A DNA stretch of 8,843 nucleotides from an uncultured Collinsella sp. (lineage in GTDB: Bacteria; Actinomycetota; Coriobacteriia; Coriobacteriales; Coriobacteriaceae): assembly GCA_900554985.1 (NCBI GenBank), contig USJQ01000033.1:1-8843 (forward strand), read 5' to 3'. The notes under the pieces were generated by a model. The model searched no databases and was not told the origin of the DNA. It was given only the letters and a program-made list of their open reading frames with translations. Below are positions 1 to 5,698 of the stretch, in pieces (position 1 is the first letter of the stretch; each line of letters opens with the position of its first letter). A program made the position numbers and the translations under genes.

Positions 1-35
1 TGGGTTGGGGCGATGCTTTAGGTTGAGCCTCTTAC

Positions 36-575
36 TTAGTTGAAGAGGGGTTTTATGGCTGATAGGTAGTCTTTGGCTACTTCGGCCTTATCTGCTTGGA
101 AGTTGTGCCAGGCCCACCATTGGACCATTCCTACGAAGCTTGAGGCTATGTGGTGTAGTAGGAAGCTGCGGTCCATGGTGCCGGCGGGGCCGTTTGGGTC
201 GGTAGGGACGGTTTCGGCTGCGCGCGACATGATGGTCTTGCGGAGACAGTCGGCGAAGACGCGGGAGCCGGCGCCGGCTACGAGGGCTCGAACGCCCTGA
301 CGGCGTTCCCAGAGGTTGTTGAGGATATGCTCGACCTGCACGAGTGGGTCGTCGAGCGGTGTGCCATCGTCGTCGAGGGCGTGGGTGCAGATGTCGCTCA
401 CGAGCTCGGACAGTAGGTCGTCTTTGCTCTTAAAGAGGCCGTAGAATGTCGCGCGGCCTACGTGGGCGCGCGCGATGATGTCGCCGACGGTGATCTTGCC
501 GTAGTCCTCTTCGCGTAGCAGCTCGGAGAACGCCGCGACGATCGCGGCGCGGCTTTTGGCCTTGCGGGCATCCAT
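36..575 (-). CDS. TetR/AcrR-family transcriptional regulator
   Basis: Predicted DNA-binding repressor of 179 residues, a normal length for TetR proteins. Residues 8-54 form the typical N-terminal three-helix HTH domain: the helix around AAIVAAFSELL, then the HTH at about 28-47 with the hallmark VGRATFYGLFKSKDDLL (usual form: vs..TfYrhFksKddLl). The C-terminal half is a helical ligand or dimer domain with FLLHHIASSFVGMVQWW, which resembles the C-terminal domain of the TetR_C_8 type; the ligand cannot be read from the sequence. The start ATG lies 2 bases after the larC stop, so it is probably cotranscribed with larB-larC and may be translationally coupled. The nearest Shine-Dalgarno-like GAGGA lies inside the end of larC, in a small hairpin. 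The last third uses rarer A/T-rich codons (ATA, TCA, GTA) than its neighbours. A weak 6-bp stem at 28-48 overlaps the stop, without a convincing U-tract. Self-regulation of the lar operon is inference. Confidence 0.85.
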   Translation of the reverse strand: MDARKAKSRAAIVAAFSELLREEDYGKITVGDIIARAHVGRATFYGLFKSKDDLLSELVSDICTHALDDDGTPLDDPLVQVEHILNNLWERRQGVRALVAGAGSRVFADCLRKTIMSRAAETVPTDPNGPAGTMDRSFLLHHIASSFVGMVQWWAWHNFQADKAEVAKDYLSAIKPLFN

Positions 576-577
576 GG

Positions 578-1495
578 CTATGCGTCCTCGTCAACGAGGA
601 GACAACGGAGCGTGCCGGAGCAACCCTCGTAGGGGCGTTTGCCGGCGCCGTAGCCGACGGCTTTGATGCGGTAACGGGCCGGCAGGTGCTCGGACGTGCG
701 CAGTGCGGCGACGATGGCGGCGCCCGTGGGCGTCACGAGCTCGCCGGCGACCGGTGCGGGAGTGAGAGCGATATTGCCTGCTTGGCATAGGTTGATGACG
801 GCGGGCACCGGGATGGGCATAAGGCCGTGGGCGCAGCGGATGGTGCCGTGGCCCTCGGAAAGCGACTCGACCACGATGTCCTCAATACCCAGGTCATCGA
901 GGCAGATAGCGACAGAGCAGACGTCGACGATGGAGTCGACGGCGCCTACCTCGTGAAACAGGACGGTGTCGGGCGTTTTGCCGTGAGCCTTGGCCTCGGC
1001 AGTAGCGAGTACGGAAAAAATGGCAAGGGCGCGACGCTTGGCGCCATCGCTTAGCTGTGAGCCGTCGATGATGGCGGTGACGTCCGCCAAAGAACGGTGG
1101 TGATGGTGATGGGCGTGATGGTGGTCCTCGTGGCCATGGCCATGGGCCTCATGGTCATGCTCGTGGCAGTGCTCGTGTTCGTGCTCGTCGTGCTCATGAT
1201 GGTGGTGCTCGTGCTCGTGCGTGTGCTCGGCAGCTGCTTCGTTGCCGTAGAGCCAGGCCATATCGTGGTCGTGGTTCTCGAGCTCCTCTGCAAGCTGGAC
1301 GTCAAAATCACAGGCGTCGATGCCATGCTTGTTTGCACGCGTGACGGCGATCGTAAAGCCGTCGACCGGCAGCGTAGCGAGCTGTTCGCGCAGGTGCTCC
1401 TCGCTGGCGCCCAGGTCGAGCAGGGCCGCGACGGTCATATCGCCGCTGATGCCCGAGGTCCCGTCGATGATAAGCGTATGCTGATGGTTAGACAT
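578..1495 (-). CDS. larC: LarC-like nickel-pincer cofactor protein, LarC1 part only
   Basis: LarC inserts nickel into pyridinium-3,5-bisthiocarboxylate mononucleotide to finish the nickel-pincer cofactor of lactate racemase-type enzymes. The 305 residues match the N-terminal LarC1 part: the opening IIDGTSGISGDMTVAALLDLG (8-28), FHEVGAVDSIVD (180-191), GTIRCAHGLMPIPVPA (217-232), ELVTPTGAA (252-260) and VGYGAGKR (280-287). Residues 91-133 are extremely histidine-rich (25 His), a likely nickel-binding or storage segment. Full-length LarC is about 400 residues or more; this protein stops at LRCLLVDEDA, where the LarC2 domain would begin. In Lactobacillus plantarum LarC1 and LarC2 are joined by programmed frameshifting, but here the next codons belong to tetR, so no LarC2 follows. 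The start ATG has AAGGAG overlapping the larB stop, so the two are probably coupled. It could be a working half-protein paired with a LarC2 encoded elsewhere, a variant that manages without it, or a decaying gene. Family assignment is firm; cyclometallase activity is not. Confidence 0.85.
   Translation of the reverse strand: MSNHQHTLIIDGTSGISGDMTVAALLDLGASEEHLREQLATLPVDGFTIAVTRANKHGIDACDFDVQLAEELENHDHDMAWLYGNEAAAEHTHEHEHHHHEHDEHEHEHCHEHDHEAHGHGHEDHHHAHHHHHRSLADVTAIIDGSQLSDGAKRRALAIFSVLATAEAKAHGKTPDTVLFHEVGAVDSIVDVCSVAICLDDLGIEDIVVESLSEGHGTIRCAHGLMPIPVPAVINLCQAGNIALTPAPVAGELVTPTGAAIVAALRTSEHLPARYRIKAVGYGAGKRPYEGCSGTLRCLLVDEDA
585..600 (-). promoter_or_regulatory. Small hairpin covering the tetR Shine-Dalgarno region
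   Basis: The last codons of larC contain a perfect inverted repeat, TCCTCGT-N2-ACGAGGA (minus strand). The right arm holds GAGGA, the only Shine-Dalgarno-like sequence before the tetR ATG, about 10 bases upstream of it. In RNA the stem would hide this site until a ribosome translating larC opens it, which would tie tetR translation to larC. The 16-base palindrome could also be a DNA operator. Both readings are inference; the repeat itself is seen directly. Confidence 0.4.
1097..1225 (-). repeat. Histidine-codon low-complexity tract inside larC
   Basis: This stretch encodes larC residues 91-133, made mostly of His with Glu, Asp and Gly (His-Glu-His, His-Asp-His and His-Gly-His units, ending in a run of five His). 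Of 43 residues, 25 are His and one is Cys. At the DNA level it is a degenerate tandem array of CAC/CAT and GAG/GAC codons, read as gtg/atg-rich repeats on the plus strand. Such tracts expand and contract by slippage, so its length may differ between strains. Histidine-rich segments are common in nickel-handling proteins and point to metal binding here. Confidence 0.85.
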
Positions 1496-1505
1496 GGAAT
1501 GCTCC

Positions 1506-2288
1506 TTAACGGGCGCGGGGCGTGCCAGCGCTCAGATGATTGATAAGACTTGCCTGGTAGGCGGCACCAAAGCCGTTGTCGATATTGACGACCGAAACGC
1601 CGCTGGCGCAGGAGTTGAGCATGGCGAGCAGTGCGGCTACGCCACCAAAACTTGCGCCGTAGCCCACGCTGGTGGGAACGGCGATGACCGGACAGCTCAC
1701 CAGACCGCCGATAACGCTCGCCAGCGCGCCCTCCATGCCGGCGATGGCGATGACCACCTGCGCCTGAGCAAGTTCCTCGGCATGCGCGAGCAGGCGGTGC
1801 AGGCCGGCGACGCCCACGTCGTAGAGGCGGTCGACCTCGTTGCCATAGAACTCGGCCGTCAATGCGGCTTCCTCGGCGACGGGCAAGTCGCTCGTGCCAG
1901 CGCAGGCGACGACGATGCGTCCGTTGCCGGTAGGGGAGGGCTTGCCGCCCACGAGGGCGAGCTGTGCGTCTGGGACATATCCCAGGTCGATGCCGTTGTC
2001 GAGGAGCTCCGAGGTGCGGGCTGCCTTTTCGGCGTCCAGGCGCGTGACCAGGATGCGCTCCTGGCCGGCATCGCGCAGCGCTTCGATAATGGCGGCAATC
2101 TGCTCGGCGGTTTTACCGGCACCGTAGACAACCTCGCCGGCCCCCTGGCGCACCCCGCGCGAAAGATCGAGCTGCGCAAAGCCCAGATCGGCGGTTGGCG
2201 CCGTCTGGATGCGCGTGAGGGCGTCGGCTGGCGCAACACTTCCGTCTGCTACGCCGCGCAGCAACTGCTCAAGATCTCGCTTATCCAT
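1506..2288 (-). CDS. larB: LarB, pyridinium-3,5-biscarboxylic acid mononucleotide synthase
   Basis: LarB carries out the first step of nickel-pincer cofactor synthesis. It carboxylates the pyridinium ring of nicotinic acid adenine dinucleotide and cleaves the phosphoanhydride, giving pyridinium-3,5-biscarboxylic acid mononucleotide. The protein has 260 residues, typical for the family. The N-terminal part has the LarB signature LDLSRGVRQGAGEVVYGAGKT; the C-terminal half is a PurE-like (AIR carboxylase) domain with GRIVVACAGTSDLPVAEEA, DVGVAGLHRLL, VVIAIAGMEGALASVIGGL and PVIAVPTSVGYGASFGG. I chose the ATG at 2288 (MDKRDLEQLL) over one 11 codons upstream, because AAGGGA lies 8 bases before it and family proteins start in this way. 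It is first in the larB-larC-tetR cluster, and a large palindrome lies 45 bases upstream. The sulfur-transfer partner LarE and the client racemase LarA are not in the window. Confidence 0.93.
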   Translation of the reverse strand: MDKRDLEQLLRGVADGSVAPADALTRIQTAPTADLGFAQLDLSRGVRQGAGEVVYGAGKTAEQIAAIIEALRDAGQERILVTRLDAEKAARTSELLDNGIDLGYVPDAQLALVGGKPSPTGNGRIVVACAGTSDLPVAEEAALTAEFYGNEVDRLYDVGVAGLHRLLAHAEELAQAQVVIAIAGMEGALASVIGGLVSCPVIAVPTSVGYGASFGGVAALLAMLNSCASGVSVVNIDNGFGAAYQASLINHLSAGTPRAR

Positions 2289-2332
2289 ATATGTTCCCTT
2301 CGACGGCGCAAAGTCTAGCACTCAAAGGGTAT

Positions 2333-2366
2333 GTTTCCGAACACTAAGACAAAATTGTTCGGAAAC
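2333..2366. promoter_or_regulatory. 34-base perfect palindrome, candidate operator upstream of larB
   Basis: Two perfect 11-base arms, gtttccgaaca (2333-2343) and tgttcggaaac (2356-2366), flank a 12-base AT-rich spacer in the 94-base gap between the serB stop and the larB start. Each arm is itself partly symmetric (GTT-N4-AAC with a TTC-C-GAA core). Neither strand has a U-tract after the stem, so it is not an intrinsic terminator. On the minus strand, TATAGT just before it and TAGACT after it could serve as -10 elements, with no good -35 seen. It most resembles an operator for a dimeric regulator; the TetR protein encoded two genes downstream is the obvious candidate. An RNA hairpin in the larB leader is the alternative. 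Confidence 0.6.
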
Positions 2367-2382
2367 TATAGGACAGACTGAT

Positions 2383-2985
2383 TCAATTGTTAGACGGATC
2401 GGCAAACGGGGCCGCCTCGCGCGTCTTGGGCTTGGCGCAAAACGCGATGCCCGTGCCCGCGGCCTGAATCATGGGGATGTCGTTGGCGCCGTCACCGATC
2501 GCGACGGTGTGGGCCATATCGACGCCGCACTCAACTGCCCAATCCAGCAGCTGGATGAGCTTGGACTCCTTGGTCACAATGTCTGCCGCCAGCTTACCGG
2601 TGAGCTTGTCGTCCACGACCTCCAGACGATTGGCCAGGCAAAAGTCGATGCCCGCGGCAGCCACGATCTTGTCGGCGACCTCGTGGAAACCGCCGCTCAC
2701 CACGCCGACCTTCCAGCCCTTGCTGTGTGCCGAGCGCACAAGCTCCAACGCGCCGGGGGTAAATGTCACGCGCTCAAAGGTGCGCTCGAACACGCTCTCA
2801 TCCAAGCCGGCAAGCAGCCCCACGCGCTCCTCGAGCGCCTGCTTAAAGTCGAGCTCGCCGCGCATGGCGCGCTCAGTGATCTGCGCCACTTGCTCGCCTA
2901 CGCCGGCCTCCTCGCCCAACAGGTCGATAACTTCCTGGTTGATGAGCGTGGAGTCGATATCCATAACGATGAGGCGTGCAGTCAT
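2383..2985 (-). CDS. serB: Phosphoserine phosphatase SerB
   Basis: HAD-superfamily phosphatase that hydrolyses O-phospho-L-serine to L-serine, the last step of serine synthesis, in the cytoplasm. The nucleophile motif is DIDST (Asp9, Asp11, Thr13), motif II is VSGGF (Ser97), the conserved Lys is in TKESKL (about Lys142), and motif III/IV is GDGANDIPMI (Asp165, Asp169). The region GVGEQVAQITERAMRGELDFKQALEERV is the SerB-type cap with its substrate-binding Glu/Arg residues. I chose the ATG at 2985 because GGAAAGG precedes it at proper spacing and the protein then begins right at the first beta strand; an in-frame ATG 23 codons upstream adds sequence unlike the family. Length is 200 residues. 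The C-terminus ends soon after FCAKPKTREAAPFA, about 15 residues sooner than E. coli SerB, so the last helix is missing or very short. The gene is divergent from aspS and separated from larB by the palindrome. Confidence 0.92.
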   Translation of the reverse strand: MTARLIVMDIDSTLINQEVIDLLGEEAGVGEQVAQITERAMRGELDFKQALEERVGLLAGLDESVFERTFERVTFTPGALELVRSAHSKGWKVGVVSGGFHEVADKIVAAAGIDFCLANRLEVVDDKLTGKLAADIVTKESKLIQLLDWAVECGVDMAHTVAIGDGANDIPMIQAAGTGIAFCAKPKTREAAPFADPSNN

Positions 2986-3178
2986 GGCGGGCCTTTCCGA
3001 GTGCAGTTGTATTGGGGCACATTGTCGCACGTCGCAAGCCTGGGCGACGGCCACGGTGCGTCAATTGTTTCGTCTCCGTCAAGTCTTTGGGCAAGAGCTA
3101 CTTTTTCGCGGCACATCGACGCGAGTGCGATAAGATAGAACGCCATGTCTGGCTGCGCGGTTTACGCAGGCTGGGCAA

Positions 3179-3220
3179 ATCTGTACGACGCCGCCCGGAA
3201 CGACACGGGGCGGCACAGAT
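3179..3220 (+). promoter_or_regulatory. Bulged hairpin in the aspS leader
   Basis: The RNA upstream of aspS can form a long stem: ATCTGT (3179-3184) with ACAGAT (3215-3220), and GCCGCCC (3190-3196) with GGGCGGC (3208-3214), with a 5-base one-sided bulge ACGAC and an 11-base loop. It ends 4 bases before the Shine-Dalgarno sequence. Both the bulge and the loop contain GAC, an Asp codon. It could modulate initiation of aspS or simply be leader structure; no U-tract follows, so it is not an intrinsic terminator. Confidence 0.45.
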
Positions 3221-3224
3221 CCAT

Positions 3225-3232
3225 AAAGGAGG
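3225..3232 (+). promoter_or_regulatory. Strong Shine-Dalgarno site of aspS
   Basis: AAAGGAGG is a near-perfect match to the anti-Shine-Dalgarno end of 16S rRNA. It lies 9 bases before the ATG at 3242 and fixes that start. Confidence 0.9.
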
Positions 3233-3241
3233 ATCACTGGT

Positions 3242-5029
3242 ATGAGCCAGACCCGTCCCATCGACGAGCATTCCATGCACACCCGTACCTGCGGCGAGCT
3301 TCGTAGAGAGAAGGTGGGGGAAGAGGTCTCGCTCACCGGTTGGGTGAGCAGTAGCCGCGACCAAGGCGGCCTTATTTTCTGCGACCTTCGCGACCGTGAG
3401 GGCATCACGCAGCTCACCTTCGACCCCGAGCACTCCGACGGCGATGCCTTTAAGATCGCCGAGACCATGCGTCCCGAGTGGCCCATCAAGATCCACGGCG
3501 TTGTGCGCGCCCGTGGCGAGGAGACCACCAACACCAAGCTCGCTACCGGCGAGATCGAGGTCCTGACCGACCACGCCGAGGTGCTCAACACGTCCGTCAC
3601 CCCGCCGTTCCAGATCGAGGACGGCATCGAGACCAGCGAGGACACCCGCCTGCGCTATCGCTATCTGGACCTTCGTCGTCCCGAGATGATGGCCAACCTC
3701 AAGCTGCGCTCCGACTTTACCTTTGCCATTCGCGAGGCGCTGCACAACCGTGAGTTCATGGAGGTCGAGACGCCCTCCCTGTTTAAGTCCACGCCCGAGG
3801 GCGCCCGCGACTTCATCGTCCCCAGCCGCATCCAGCCGGGCAACTTCTACGCCCTGCCGCAGTCCCCGCAGCTCCTGAAGCAGCTGCTTATGGTCGGTGG
3901 CGTCGAGCGCTACTATCAGGTTGCCAAGTGCTTCCGCGACGAGGACCTGCGTGCCGACCGTCAACCCGAGTTCACCCAAGTCGATATCGAGATGTCCTTC
4001 GTGGACCAGAACGACGTTATGAGCGCGCTCGAAGAGGTCCTGGCCGATGCCTTCGGTCGCATGGGCGTCGAGATGCCCACGCCGCTGCGCCGCATGGACT
4101 ACTGGGAGGCCATGGATACCTATGGCTCCGACAAGCCCGATACCCGCTATGGCATGCACCTGGTCGACCTGACCGATATCTTTGCCAACTCCAAGTTCAA
4201 GGTCTTTGCGACTGCCGCGAACGAGGAGGGCTCTGTCGTCAAGGCCATCAACGCCAAGGGCGCCGGTGCCTGGGCTCGCGCCAAGATCGATAAGCTTGCC
4301 GGCGTGGCTTCCACGTTTGGCGCCAAGGGCCTAGCCTGGATCGCATTCCGCGAGGACGGCTCCATCAACAGCCCCATCGTCAAGTTCTTCTCGGACGAGG
4401 AGATGGCCGCCCTGCGCGAGCGCATGGACGTCGAGCCCGGCGACCTTGTGATGTTCGCCGCCGGCCCGCGCCTGCTCTCCGACGAGATCCTGGGCGGCAT
4501 GCGTTCCCACATGGCTAACGCGCTCGAGATCAAGCGCGAGGGCCACGACTTCCTGTGGGTCGTCAACTTCCCGCTGTTCCACTGGGACGAGGACCGCAAG
4601 GCTTACGCTGCCGAGCACCAGCCCTTCACCCTGCCGACCGAGACCGACATCGCCAAGATCGAGGCCAATCCGTTGGCAGCCGGTTCTTGCACCTACGACT
4701 TTGTCATGGACGGCTTTGAGGCCGGCGGCGGTGGCATGCGTATCCACAACGCCGAGATGCAGATGTCCATGCTCAAGCTCCTGGGCTTTACCGAAGAGCG
4801 TGCCGAGTCTCAGTTTGGCTTCCTCATGGAGGCGCTCAAGTTTGGTGCGCCCCCGATGGGCGGTTTCGCTCTGGGCCTGGACCGCGTGTGCATGCTGCTC
4901 ACCGGCTCCGACTCCATTCGCGACGTCATGGCGTTCCCCAAGACGGCCAGCGGCTCCGACCTCATGTCGGGCGCCCCGAGTGCCGTTAGCGGCGCCCAGC
5001 TCAAGGACGTCAGCCTGCGCCTGATGTAG
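3242..5029 (+). CDS. aspS: Aspartyl-tRNA synthetase (bacterial type)
   Basis: Class IIb synthetase that activates aspartate with ATP and charges tRNA-Asp. The 595-residue length is typical of bacterial AspRS. An N-terminal OB-fold anticodon-binding domain (about 15-110) contains GWVSSSRDQGGLIFCDLRDREG. The class II core follows: motif 1 around EFMEVETPSLFKSTPEGARDF (about 170-190), motif 2 CFRDEDLRADRQPEFTQVDIE (about 229-250) and motif 3 GFALGLDRVCMLL (about 540-553). The bacterial GAD insertion lies at about 300-430. Gln41, in RDQGG, aligns with E. coli Leu30 and Pseudomonas His31, a position linked to Asp/Asn tRNA discrimination, so this enzyme might also charge tRNA-Asn if the genome has GatCAB. 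A strong Shine-Dalgarno sequence sets the start. It is a single-gene unit with its own terminator, divergent from serB; the 256-base intergenic region shows no clear -35/-10 pair, only a possible TAAGAT -10 at 3131. Confidence 0.97.
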   Translation: MSQTRPIDEHSMHTRTCGELRREKVGEEVSLTGWVSSSRDQGGLIFCDLRDREGITQLTFDPEHSDGDAFKIAETMRPEWPIKIHGVVRARGEETTNTKLATGEIEVLTDHAEVLNTSVTPPFQIEDGIETSEDTRLRYRYLDLRRPEMMANLKLRSDFTFAIREALHNREFMEVETPSLFKSTPEGARDFIVPSRIQPGNFYALPQSPQLLKQLLMVGGVERYYQVAKCFRDEDLRADRQPEFTQVDIEMSFVDQNDVMSALEEVLADAFGRMGVEMPTPLRRMDYWEAMDTYGSDKPDTRYGMHLVDLTDIFANSKFKVFATAANEEGSVVKAINAKGAGAWARAKIDKLAGVASTFGAKGLAWIAFREDGSINSPIVKFFSDEEMAALRERMDVEPGDLVMFAAGPRLLSDEILGGMRSHMANALEIKREGHDFLWVVNFPLFHWDEDRKAYAAEHQPFTLPTETDIAKIEANPLAAGSCTYDFVMDGFEAGGGGMRIHNAEMQMSMLKLLGFTEERAESQFGFLMEALKFGAPPMGGFALGLDRVCMLLTGSDSIRDVMAFPKTASGSDLMSGAPSAVSGAQLKDVSLRLM

Positions 5030-5052
5030 GCAAGCGGCTACATATTGCTTGC

Positions 5053-5087
5053 AACGAGGGAAGGACGTGTGCCTTCCCTCGTTTTTT
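5053..5087 (+). terminator. Intrinsic terminator of aspS
   Basis: A 12-bp perfect stem, aacgagggaagg (5053-5064) with ccttccctcgtt (5072-5083), has a 7-base loop and runs into six T residues (5082-5087). It lies 24 bases after the aspS stop and separates aspS from the HPr gene. Confidence 0.93.
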
Positions 5088-5260
5088 ATGCGCGGGCGTT
5101 GCGAGGGCATAGGTTGACCGGACGTGGCGGAAACTGTGTCCATCGTTGACGCTTGAAGTGGGATGCGGTTTCCATCCCGCCCTCAACAAGCATCTAACGC
5201 TACAATAACTATCACGTGGCTGGGTTTGCCGGCCGAATGTGCGACGTCGTGGGAGGGGAC

Positions 5261-5509
5261 ATGGTCGAGTTTACAAAGACGATTAAAGATCCGTTGGGAT
5301 TGCATGCCCGCCCGGTTGCGCTGCTCTATGACATTATTGCCAAGCATCGTAGCAACGTATCGGTCAGCATCGGCGATCGCCATACCGACGGCCGCGATGT
5401 GATGGGGCTCATGGCTCTCTACGGCGAGTGCGGCGAGGACATCATCTTCCGCGTTTCGGGCGTAGACGAGGCTTCCTGCGTCACATCGATCAGAAACCTC
5501 TCGCTCTAA
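5261..5509 (+). CDS. ptsH: HPr-family phosphocarrier protein with Asp at position 46
   Basis: Small cytoplasmic phosphocarrier of the sugar phosphotransferase system: HPr takes phosphate from PEP via enzyme I on His15 and passes it to EIIA proteins. The protein has 82 residues. The active-site motif GLHARP places His15 and Arg17 exactly as in Bacillus subtilis HPr. The regulatory-site motif, usually KSIMGLMSL, reads RDVMGLMAL, with Asp at residue 46. The serine that HPr kinase phosphorylates in Firmicutes is therefore replaced by an acidic residue. I chose the ATG at 5261 because GGAGGGG lies just upstream and the protein then begins like known HPr; the in-frame ATG at 5216 would add 15 unrelated residues. 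TACAAT at 5201-5206 is a plausible -10, with no good -35. It stands alone between two terminators, with no ptsI or EII gene beside it. A regulatory HPr-like protein is possible, though the intact His15 favours phosphotransfer. Confidence 0.88.
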   Translation: MVEFTKTIKDPLGLHARPVALLYDIIAKHRSNVSVSIGDRHTDGRDVMGLMALYGECGEDIIFRVSGVDEASCVTSIRNLSL

Positions 5510-5518
5510 GCATGACAG

Positions 5519-5560
5519 GGCACCGCAAAGAGACAGTCTTTGCGGTGCCTTCTTTGTTTC
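5519..5560 (+). terminator. Intrinsic terminator of the HPr gene
   Basis: A 13-bp perfect stem (5519-5531 with 5537-5549, arms ggcaccgcaaaga and tctttgcggtgcc) has a 5-base loop and is followed by the T-rich ttctttgttt. It begins 9 bases after the HPr stop. Confidence 0.92.
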
Positions 5561-5602
5561 ATATAGGAAACTTTTTCGAAATCTGAATGGGGACCCTTTC
5601 CA

Positions 5603-5656
5603 AAAAGTTAACCACGTGTTAGTTTACTAAAGCGAACATAGGCGTGGTTAACTTTT
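5603..5656. promoter_or_regulatory. Nested palindromes in the feo control region, candidate iron operator
   Basis: Two perfect 14-base arms, aaaagttaaccacg (5603-5616) and cgtggttaactttt (5643-5656), enclose a 26-base spacer. The spacer holds a second palindrome, TTAGT-TT-ACTAA (5619-5630). The block ends 42 bases before the first feoA ATG. TTAG/CTAA and GTTAACC words recall DtxR/IdeR/MntR-type operators (TTAGGTTAGCCTAA-like), which fits iron control of feo; this is inference. A weak promoter, TTTCCA (5597-5602), 17 bases, TAGTTT (5620-5625), would place its -10 on the inner palindrome. Confidence 0.55.
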
Positions 5657-5698
5657 ACCGCGTCGATGTTGAGGACGAACTGACGTTAGGAGCCACTC

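Noticed and set aside
28..48. Terminator for the tetR gene
   Set aside because: Only a 6-bp stem overlapping the stop codon, with no U-tract; the true terminator may lie outside the window.
36..600. Programmed frameshift from larC into a LarC2 reading frame
   Set aside because: The only long frame after the larC stop on this strand encodes a complete TetR protein with a clear HTH; no frame shows LarC2 features.
1097..1543. Hydrophobic plus-strand frame that looks like a membrane peptide
   Set aside because: It is the antisense shadow of the larC histidine codons (CAC/CAT read as GTG/ATG); it has no Shine-Dalgarno sequence and no family resemblance.
2333..2366. Palindrome as a rho-independent terminator of serB
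   Set aside because: No T-run follows the stem on either strand, and the loop is long (12 bases).
3179..3241. T-box riboswitch before aspS
   Set aside because: The GGGCGGCAC stretch resembles the T-box core GGGTGGNAC, but the tRNA-pairing UGGN is altered to CGGC, it is buried in the hairpin stem, and there is no stem I or terminator/antiterminator pair.
3098..5143. Long minus-strand frames opposite aspS (3098-4159 and 4331-5143)
   Set aside because: Shadows of aspS with no recognisable domains, and they cross the aspS terminator or leader.
5160..5178. Short hairpin gggatg/catccc before the HPr gene
   Set aside because: A six-base stem in GC-rich DNA is expected by chance, and it has no position that suggests function.
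5216..5260. Extended HPr start at 5216
   Set aside because: It adds 15 residues unlike HPr, whereas the ATG at 5261 has a good Shine-Dalgarno sequence and puts His at position 15.
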